Shown in pieces: positions 17,704 to 25,253 of a DNA stretch of 64,000 bases. The notes under the pieces were generated by a model. It saw only the letters and a program-made list of their open reading frames with translations, was not told where the DNA came from and searched no databases. Location: assembly GCA_026004675.1 (NCBI GenBank), contig BPJP01000005.1:1-64000 (forward strand). The letters are read 5' to 3'. A program made the translations under genes and the position numbers. The DNA comes from Gemmatales bacterium (GTDB taxonomy: Bacteria > Planctomycetota > Planctomycetia > Gemmatales > Gemmataceae). The first letter of the stretch is position 1, and the number at the start of each line of letters is the position of its first letter.

Positions 17704-20669
17704 TCAGCGAGGCAGGTAGGTCACCAGTGGTTCAAGGGCGTCGACCAAACGGGAGATCGGCACGTCATACATGATGTCGGTTGCCGGCGATGGGTCGGGA
17801 CCCGCTTTGCCGTTGACACATACGTGGGCGGCGTCGACGACCTGTCCATTGACACGAGAGCGACATCCCTGCATGCCGATCGTGGCGATCTGGTGAAGTC
17901 CGCAGCCCGCCGGGCACCCTGACCAGTGAATCGTGAGAGGGGCGATCTTTCGACCAGCACAACGGCGCTCCAGCTCGCGAGCCACTTTGATCGCATATCC
18001 CTTCGTTTCGATCAAAGCCATCGGACAGTAGTCATTGCCGGTGCAGGATACCAGGCCGCGCATGATCGGCGACGGGTTGAACGGCAGTTCCTGAAAAAGC
18101 GGCTCGTTGGACAAAGCTCCGATGCGCGATTCCGGAATGTTCGGGATAACAAGATTCTGGCCGGTGGTGAGGCGAATGTCACCGGTGCCATAGCGATCGG
18201 CGATGTCCGCGACGCGGCGCATTTGTTCCGAGGTGATCCGTCCCACGGGAACATTGAAGCCGACGTAGTAGAGCGGTTCTGATTCGTCAGTGGACGAATG
18301 TTTCTGAGGATTGATGCCCAAGTGGTCGGTGTGGACTTTAGCTTTGCGCATGTCGATGCCGGCGGAAAGCAGATTACAGCGCAAGCGTTTTTTCCAATTC
18401 GGAGCGGAACCAACGAATACCTCGGTCCTCGATCAGGAAAGAAAGGCGTGCACGTGGCCGGGCCGCCCGCGAACCGTGGTCGCGGAAGATTTGCACGATC
18501 GCGGCACAAAGCTTTGCGGCTTGATCGGGAGGAGTAAAGACGTCGAGCGGCTTGGCTGGTTTGTAGCCACCCGATCCCTGCTTGCCGCCGACAAGGACGT
18601 TGAAACCATTCACCTGCCGCCCTTCCAATTCCTTGTAAGCCGGCACCAGGCCGATATCCTGTGTTTCGGCATGGCAGCAGTTTTCCATGCAGCCGGTGAT
18701 GGTGACATTGAATTTCCTAGGCAGATTCGTGTACTCCTTGTTGCCGACAATGATGTCGTCGAATTCACGGATGACAGGTGTGGCGTCGAGAAGTTCATGC
18801 GGGGTCAACCCCGCCAAAGGACATCCAACAACGCCGCGGACGTTGTCCATGCCGGTTTGTTTGCTATGCAGGCCGACGGCATCAAGGCGTTTCCAGATTT
18901 CGGGAGTTTGTTCCAGCGTAAACCAGCGCAGTTGGATTTGTTGACGAGTCGTCAGGTCGCAGAAGGACTTGCCGAATTCATCTGCGATGTCGGCCAGGGT
19001 TCGGAACTGCTTCGAATGGCTTCTTCCCGCCTGGAACCGGAGCCGAAGCATGAAGTATCCGGGCGTCGGCGGGCGGAAAAACAAACCGTACCATTTGAAA
19101 CGGTGTTTGTCGGCGTCGGTCATTTCCTGCCAACGGTTGTTTTCAGCCAGGCGATAGATATCGGAAAGGGAATCGAGGCCATCTTTTTCTTCCTTGGCAG
19201 CTTCAACGGGGTTCTTCTTGGTCGGCGCGGCCGAGATTCCCTGTGCTGCCAGCAACTGGCTCAAGAGAGGCCGGCAAGTGCCGCATCCGGTTCCCGCCTT
19301 GGTCGCGGCTCCGATTGCTTGGACGGTATTTTTTCCCTCGGCAATGGCCTGGAGGATCGTTCCCTTGCAGACGGCGTTACAGTTGCAGATTTGCGTTTCC
19401 TCGGGCGCCGACAAAAGTTCCCCGTCGTCTTCTTCTGCCAGAAGCATGTCACGAGCACTGTCGAACTGGGCCTTGCTCCCCAACAGTAATTCGAGCGGCG
19501 GCTGCGACAGTTCCTGGCCGCTGCGAAAGAGTCGTTCGAGCCTGGCACCCTTGTCCTTGACGCCAAGCAAGATAGCGCCGGCTAATTTGTTGTCTCGGAC
19601 CACGAGCTTGCGGTAAACGCCCGCATCGAGCTGGCTCACAACTTGAGCACCGTTACCGCCTGCAACGTCCCCCATGGAAATCAGATCGACTCCCATGACT
19701 TTAAGAATCGTCACGGGGCGCGATCCGTGGTATCGGGCGTCCGGATTGGTTTCGGCAAGAATATCGGCGACGACTCGCGCTTGTTCATAAGCCGGCTCGA
19801 CCAGACCGTAAATTTTGTCCCGATGCTGGGCGCATTCGCCAACTGCGAAGACGGCCGGATCGCTCGTACGAAGCTGATCGTCTACGACAATGCCCCGTTC
19901 GACGCGCAAGCCAGCAGCCTTGGCCTCTTCGACGTTAGGCCGTATGCCACAGGCAACTATTACCATGTCGCACTCGAGCACCGAGTCGTCCTGGAGTTGG
20001 ATGCCTGAGACTCGGCCATTGCCCAATATGCGCTTGACCGCCGTTTGCAGATGAACACGAACACCAAGATTCTCCATATGTTGGCGCAAAACGGCACTGC
20101 CTGCGTCATCGAGTTGCTGCGGCATCAATCGAGAAGCGATCTCGACCACGTGGACTTCGACATCGTGGCTCAATAGCCCGCGAGCTGCTTCCAATCCGAG
20201 CAGCCCCCCCGCCGATTACGACGGCGCGATCGCTTTCCCTGGCATAGGCCGCGATCGCCTCGCAATCTTCAAGCGTGCGAAAGACGAAAACCCCCGCCTG
20301 ATTCGTTCCTTCGAGGGGTGGCACGAACGGCCTCGAACCCGTTGCCATGACAAGCAAGTCGTACGGTTCGCTGACTTTCCCTCCCCCACCAACCACCACG
20401 CGATTGCGAAGATCGATCGTCTCAGCGCGGACGCCACGATGCACAAAGATGTTGTGCTTTTCGTACCACTCGATCGGCTGAAGCCAGATTTTCGCAGGAT
20501 CGTCGAAGCCTCCCAGAACCGTTGACAATAGAATCCGGTTGTAAGTTCCGTGCCGCTCTGCTCCGAACATGCGAATTTGAAATCGATCCGGAACACGGGC
20601 GCAGACTTCTTCGACTACCTTCGCGCCGGCCATACCGGTACCGACGACCACCAGAGTCGGTGATCCCAT
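17704..20669 (-). CDS. NirB/NirA-type fused sirohaem nitrite reductase, two frameshifts
   Basis: The repaired product is about 987 residues. Residues 1-310 form a FAD/NAD(P)H oxidoreductase domain (VVVGTGMAGAKVVEE, VIGGGLLGLEAARGL, AVGECAQH). About 420-480 is a BFD-like [2Fe-2S] segment (CNCNAVCKGT, GCGTCRPLL). About 520-985 is a two-lobed ferredoxin-nitrite-reductase module with the 4Fe-4S/sirohaem cysteines (SCTGNDYC and SGCPAGC). It would reduce nitrite to ammonium for assimilation. Frame breaks fall at a seven-C run (plus strand 20204-20210) and a six-T run (18388-18393); one base fewer in each gives an unbroken protein. The ATG at 20669 has AGGAGAG upstream. A sulfite-reducing role is less likely but not excluded. 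Confidence 0.88.
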
Positions 20670-21046
20670 GAACTCTCCTTGCAAAAACAATTGAAGACAT
20701 CTGCCTGTGAAGCAACCGCGGTGCCAACGGCAACTTGCTTTCCAGCAAAGGTGTAACACGATGCGAATCAAAGACTTAGAAGGCACTTGGCCCGAGGTGC
20801 CAATGTGAGACCACTTCCAGTTTGCACGGTGTTGCAGCAGATGAGCAAAGATCGATAGCAGTCTTTTCCCCTGTTGGGCTGCCAAGGGAAACTTCTCAAG
20901 TATCCAGAGGCTGGCAATCGAATTGCGGTGACCGTGTGGCTGCGTTGCAGTCGTTGGCAGCAGTTTCTATAATAATTCAGCATCGTTTGTGCTCAAAGTG
21001 ACACGCGTCCGTTCACCAATACCGCATTCCAACCGGCGGGCAGGGC
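20670..21046. other. Divergent intergenic region between nitrite reductase and ffh
   Basis: 377 bases separating divergent genes. It holds a good promoter for ffh (20945-20973) and should hold one for the nitrite reductase, which I could not assign. No conserved RNA or convincing small gene was seen. Confidence 0.7.
20945..20973 (+). promoter_or_regulatory. Sigma70-type promoter for the ffh operon
   Basis: TTGCAG, a 17-base spacer and a perfect TATAAT. The predicted start of transcription is near 20980, leaving a leader of about 65 bases before ffh. Confidence 0.6.
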
Positions 21047-22525
21047 ATGTTTGAAGGAATTCAAAAAGGGATAAGCGAAGCGTTAAAGAAGCTTCGCGGA
21101 CGTGGCAGGCTTACGGAAGCCAACATCCGCGATGGTCTGCGCGAAGTTCGCCGGGCTCTTCTCGATGCCGACGTCAACTTCGAAGTGGCGGAGGCATTCA
21201 TTCGACGCGTGACGGAAAAATCACTCGGCCAGGAAGTCTTGCGCCGAGTTGACCCGAGTGAACAAATCGTCCAAATCGTCTATGAAGAATTAGTCGCCCT
21301 GATGGGGCCGATCGACAGCCGAATCCGTTTCGCCAAGGATCGGCCCACCGTGATCATGCTGTGCGGTTTGCAGGGAAGCGGCAAGACGACAACCGCTGGT
21401 AAACTCGCATTGCTGCTTCGCGACCAGGGGCGAAAACCTTTGCTGGTGGCGGCCGACTTGCAACGTCCTGCGGCTATCGACCAGCTGGAGGTGCTCGGCA
21501 AGCAGATCAACATCCCCGTCTATGCAGAACGGGATTCCACTCCCATAAAGGTCTGCCAGAACGCAGTCGCTTTTGCCAAGAGGCAGTTGCTGGATACAGT
21601 CATCCTCGACACAGCCGGTCGGTTGCACGTGGCGGAAATGCCGATGGATGAATTGCGGCAGATCGACCGACAAGTCCGCCCGGACCAGGTGTTCCTGGTC
21701 TGCGATGCGATGACCGGTCAGGATGCGGTGAACAGCTCCAAAGCCTTCAACGAGGCATTGGAACTCGACGGCGTCATTCTGACGAAACTGGATGGCGATA
21801 CCCGAGGTGGTGCGGCGTTATCGATCAAGGAAGTGACCCGCGTGCCGATCAAGTTCATCGGCGTAGGAGAAAAACTCGAAAAACTCGAAGAATTTCGCCC
21901 CGAAGGAATGGCCCAGCGCATCATGGGCCATGGCGACTTGATGGGTTTGATCCAAAAAGTCGCCGACATCCAAAAAAAAATCTCCGAAGAAGAACGGCTT
22001 AAACAGCAAGAGAAACTGGCCAAAGGGGACTTCACGCTCGACGATTTTCGCAAGCAGTTCGAACAGCTGGCGAAAATCGGTTCCATCCGCGATATCGTCG
22101 GCAGCATGCCAGGTATGAGCGACATCATTCCTGAAGACGAAGACCCGGAAAAAGCGGTCAAGCGGATCAAGGGAATGATCGATTCGATGACCAGGGAGGA
22201 ACGACAGAATCCCGATATCATCGACATGAGACGCCGGCGGCGAATCGCAGCCGGCAGCGGTACCGAGCCGCACGAGATCAAACAGTTTCTCCTTCAGTTC
22301 GAGCAGGTCCGCGAATGGATGCGGCAGATGGCCAACAAGAGCATGTGGGAACGGCTAAAATCGATTACCGGACTTAGCAAAGCCGGTGCCTTCCTGCCCG
22401 GTTCTAATATACTTCCGAAGAAACGCAGCACGTTTCAGTCGAAAAACCCCAAAGAATTGGCCGAAGAGCGAAAACGCAAACGCAAACTAGAGAAAAAAGC
22501 GAAAAAGCAGAACAAACGACGCTAA
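21047..22525 (+). CDS. ffh: Signal recognition particle protein Ffh (SRP54)
   Basis: 492 residues with the full domain order. The N domain helical bundle is at 1-90; the G domain at about 95-295 has GLQGSGKTTTAGKLA, DTAGRLH and TKLDGDTRGG; the methionine-rich M domain at about 320-435 has MRRRRRIAAGSGT, the RNA-contacting loop. A very basic Lys/Arg tail ends the protein. Ffh binds 4.5S RNA and signal sequences and delivers ribosomes to FtsY at the membrane. It leads an operon with rpsP, trmD, rplS and yraN, all within short gaps. Confidence 0.97.
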   Translation: MFEGIQKGISEALKKLRGRGRLTEANIRDGLREVRRALLDADVNFEVAEAFIRRVTEKSLGQEVLRRVDPSEQIVQIVYEELVALMGPIDSRIRFAKDRPTVIMLCGLQGSGKTTTAGKLALLLRDQGRKPLLVAADLQRPAAIDQLEVLGKQINIPVYAERDSTPIKVCQNAVAFAKRQLLDTVILDTAGRLHVAEMPMDELRQIDRQVRPDQVFLVCDAMTGQDAVNSSKAFNEALELDGVILTKLDGDTRGGAALSIKEVTRVPIKFIGVGEKLEKLEEFRPEGMAQRIMGHGDLMGLIQKVADIQKKISEEERLKQQEKLAKGDFTLDDFRKQFEQLAKIGSIRDIVGSMPGMSDIIPEDEDPEKAVKRIKGMIDSMTREERQNPDIIDMRRRRRIAAGSGTEPHEIKQFLLQFEQVREWMRQMANKSMWERLKSITGLSKAGAFLPGSNILPKKRSTFQSKNPKELAEERKRKRKLEKKAKKQNKRR

Positions 22526-22579
22526 AGTGGATTCATCGTTCGTTTCAGACACCGTTCGTAATAAGGAAAGGTTGTTGCA

Positions 22580-22909
22580 GTGGCTGTTCGATTGCGGATG
22601 AAACAAATGGGACGTCGGCATCGCCATGTCTACCGGATTGTGGCAATGGACGCACGTACTCAACGAGACGGCAAAGTGATTGAGGAACTAGGTCTCTACG
22701 ATCCGACGATCCCCAATACCGATGAGCGCGTAAAGTTGAAAGCGGACCGGATCAAATACTGGCTTAGCGTTGGAGCCAAGCCGACGGAAAAACTCGACGT
22801 GTTGTTGCGAAAGTACCTGGCGAAATTCGAGCAGGCGGCCGCGGAACTGCCGCAACAAGAGGCCGCCGGGTCCAATTCCGCGCCAACCGAAACGGCTTCC
22901 GAATCGTAA
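22580..22909 (+). CDS. rpsP: 30S ribosomal protein bS16
   Basis: 109 residues beginning with GTG at 22580 (AVRLRMKQMGRRHRHVYRIV), followed by GKVIEELGLYDP and the lysine-rich segment, all typical of bS16. The last 25 residues are an acidic, Ala/Pro-rich extension. It assembles early in the 30S body. The usual next gene, rimM, is missing; trmD starts 7 bases after the stop. Confidence 0.95.
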   Translation: MAVRLRMKQMGRRHRHVYRIVAMDARTQRDGKVIEELGLYDPTIPNTDERVKLKADRIKYWLSVGAKPTEKLDVLLRKYLAKFEQAAAELPQQEAAGSNSAPTETASES

Positions 22910-22916
22910 AGCGATC

Positions 22917-23613
22917 ATGCGATTCGATGTGTTGACTTTGTTTCCTGGCATCTTCCAGGGATATTTGAGCCAGAGCATCCTGAAATTGGCTTTGCAAAGA
23001 GGCCTGGTTGAAATCCATCTCTGGAATATTCGTGACTGGGCTAAAGGCAGACATCGAAGCGTTGACGATCGACCGTTTGGCGGCGGACCGGGGATGGTGC
23101 TGATGCCCGAACCCGTTTTCGACGCCGTCGAGGCTGTCCAAGCCAAAGCAGAGGCGCCCGGCTTGCTTGTCATGTTGACGCCTGCGGGGAGAACGGCTTA
23201 CGCAGCCCATCGTTCGGGAATTGGCCCAATGTCCTCGATTGTTGCTGCTGTGCGGCCGATACGAAGGATTCGACGAACGCATTCGACTGGGCTTGAAACC
23301 CAGAGAGATTTCCATCGGCGACTATGTTTGTAACGGGGGCGAAGTTCCCGCCATGGTTTTGATCGATACAATAATTCGCTATGTACCAGGTGTCTTGGGG
23401 GATGCAGCAAGCGTCGTGGAAGAATCCCACTGCGAAACGGGACGACTGGAATACCCTCAATATACTCGACCAAGAATATTTCGCGGGATGGCGGTCCCCG
23501 AGGTTTTGCTGAGCGGCAACCACGCGGAAATTGCCCGATGGCGACAAGAACACTGTCGCAAACAAAATTTCCTGTGCCCAGTTAGTAACAAGGAAACACG
23601 AAATGAAGAATAA
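22917..23613 (+). CDS. trmD: tRNA (guanine-N1)-methyltransferase TrmD, one frameshift
   Basis: The first part ([34 protein letters not shown]) is read from 22917. At GGGG 23186-23189 the frame moves by one, and the rest ([39 protein letters not shown]) is read to 23613. With three Gs the gene is 232 codons including the stop, near the usual TrmD length. TrmD is a SPOUT methyltransferase that makes m1G37 in tRNA with SAM to prevent +1 frameshifting; it is essential in most bacteria, so a real null allele is unlikely. The end overlaps rplS by 11 bases. Confidence 0.92.
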
Positions 23614-24010
23614 ATTGCTTCAACTTGTCGAAGACGGCAGCAAGCGTAAAGACCGACTCAAGTTCGAAGTCGGTGACCAGATCGAGGTTCACCAGCGCAT
23701 CCTGGAAGGCAACAAGGAACGCGTGCAGATTTTCAGCGGCACGGTCATCGCCCGCCGAGGCGAAGGCATGGGCGAAACGTTTACCGTTCGCCGAATCGTT
23801 CAAGGGGAAGGCGTCGAGCGGGTTTTCCCCGTTCATTCGCCGAAAATCGCCAAGATTCGCGTTCGCCGGCATGGTCGTATTCGCCGCGCCAAGCTGTATT
23901 ATCTTCGTGATCGAGTCGGCAAAGCAACGCGGCTGCGCGAACGAAAACCGAAAGGGACGGCCGCTTCCGGCACGAAACGCAAGCGAAAAAGCACTGCAAA
24001 GGAAAGCTAG
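23603..24010 (+). CDS. rplS: 50S ribosomal protein bL19
   Basis: 135 residues; conserved core [20 protein letters not shown] and the basic [25 protein letters not shown] segment. A Lys/Arg-rich tail extends beyond the usual 115 residues. I chose the ATG at 23603, which overlaps trmD and suggests translational coupling. bL19 lies at the 30S-50S interface. Confidence 0.96.
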   Translation: MKNKLLQLVEDGSKRKDRLKFEVGDQIEVHQRILEGNKERVQIFSGTVIARRGEGMGETFTVRRIVQGEGVERVFPVHSPKIAKIRVRRHGRIRRAKLYYLRDRVGKATRLRERKPKGTAASGTKRKRKSTAKES

Positions 24011-24060
24011 TTCATACCCTTTTCTACTTCTTGATTTCGCCCGATACATGGTTCCGAGCC

Positions 24061-24477
24061 ATGGATGCAGAGCGCACGGCTCGAAAACCCTGGTGGCGGC
24101 GGTGGTTCGGAACGCGCTCGGAGCGTGCTGCCGTACGGTTTCTCAAAAGCCTCAACTACCGCATTCTCGCACGTAATTTCACCTGCCAATTGGGCGAGCT
24201 GGACATCGTCGCTTTGGACGGCGACTGCATTGTCTTCGTCGAAGTACGTTCCACAGCTTCCGAAGATAATATTCGACCAGCGTTATCCGTGAACAGAGAA
24301 AAACAACGGCGTTTGACGAGGCTCGCCGTCTTCTATCTCAAACGGTATGGTCTGCTGGGCCGACCCGCACGGTTCGACGTAGTGGCCATCAGCTGGCCAA
24401 ACGACACGAAAACGCCCCGCATCGACCACTACCTCAACGCCTTCGATGCGACAGGCCATTTTGAAATGTATTATTGA
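24061..24477 (+). CDS. YraN family (UPF0102) endonuclease-like protein
   Basis: 138 residues with the UPF0102 pattern: GTRSERAAVRFL, ARNFTCQLGELDIVALDGDCIVFVEVRS and FDVVAI. The E, D and ExR residues match a PD-(D/E)XK nuclease-like fold. Its function is poorly defined; some members are linked to DNA processing. The ATG at 24061 is preferred over the TTG at 24031. It is the last gene of the ffh operon, and its 3' end overlaps the convergent gene by 7 bases. Confidence 0.85.
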   Translation: MDAERTARKPWWRRWFGTRSERAAVRFLKSLNYRILARNFTCQLGELDIVALDGDCIVFVEVRSTASEDNIRPALSVNREKQRRLTRLAVFYLKRYGLLGRPARFDVVAISWPNDTKTPRIDHYLNAFDATGHFEMYY

Positions 24478-24914
24478 CGTTTTTGTTCGCCGGCTGTTTC
24501 TTCCTGAGCGGCAACTTCCGCCAAGGGACCAACCAGACTGAGGATCGTTCCCAGTTGTGCCAAGCGCATGCCGTAGCGATCGAGGAACTCCTGCAAAGCG
24601 AAGTCGTTATCCGGCGCTCCATGCTCTTGCAGGTGTTCAGTCAGGTCGGAAAGGAGCGTCCCATAGGCTCGCTCGAGTTGCGGCAGAATCTGCCTGCAGG
24701 CGGAAGCCAGGTCGGCAAAATCGTTGTGCCAGCGATTCAAAAACGCTTTCCAACGCGACGTTGTGTCATGGGCGGCAGCAGCAGCCTGCGCCAGTGCCAG
24801 TTGCTGCTTTTGCACTTCCAATATCTGCCGCAACAATTCGGTGTTTTCGTTCACAGGTTCGGGTTTTGGCGTATTCGGTTGCATATACGAAGACACTACC
24901 ATTTGATAATTCAT
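24471..24914 (-). CDS. Conserved planctomycete-type hypothetical coiled-coil protein
   Basis: 147 residues. I chose the ATG at 24914, preceded by GAGGAG. After a short Pro-rich start there is a helical stretch (ELLRQILEVQKQQLALAQAA) and a compact helical domain (WKAFLNRWHNDFADLASACR, DNDFALQEFLDRYGMRLAQL). There is no signal peptide or transmembrane helix. From memory, proteins of this kind recur in planctomycetes, but I know no function. It may bind other coiled-coil proteins. Confidence 0.65.
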   Translation of the reverse strand: MNYQMVVSSYMQPNTPKPEPVNENTELLRQILEVQKQQLALAQAAAAAHDTTSRWKAFLNRWHNDFADLASACRQILPQLERAYGTLLSDLTEHLQEHGAPDNDFALQEFLDRYGMRLAQLGTILSLVGPLAEVAAQEETAGEQKRQ

Positions 24915-25253
24915 AAACTCCTCGTCGATATGGTTTGCAGGTCGGATCGGCATCGACTTCAGAACGTCGCACGCCGCACCTGCCGAGCCTTCAGACTCGA
25001 TTAAACCATCTCCAACGTACTTCCAAGTATACTATAGCAGGTCCGACATGCGAACAAAATTGTCCAGTCGCCTGGGCAAAATTCTTGCGAACGATCCCGA
25101 AGGCAAAACCACCAACGATTCGGCACCGGAAGCTGACCAGGGATTCGGAACTGGCGAATGTTGAGACCTTAGACTCCATTGGATACTGGACTTCGCCTCG
25201 GCCGGAGGGTAACATCGAAACGATCAGAAATTTCTCTCCAGGGAGAGAGTCCC
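24915..25253. other. Divergent intergenic region before the receptor kinase
   Basis: 339 bases. It contains a possible 38-codon gene at 25048-25164, a TATACT box at about 25028 and the kinase leader with GGGAGAGAG just before the ATG at 25254. Confidence 0.5.
25048..25164 (+). CDS. Possible small protein of 38 residues
   Basis: ATG to TGA, 39 codons, in a gap that otherwise has no gene. It starts MRTKLSSRLGKILAND and continues with a polar, Asp/Glu/Thr-rich tail. A TATACT hexamer lies about 15 bases upstream and AGGT about 8 bases before the ATG. Nothing supports it beyond this layout, and it could be a chance frame. Confidence 0.25.
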   Translation: MRTKLSSRLGKILANDPEGKTTNDSAPEADQGFGTGEC

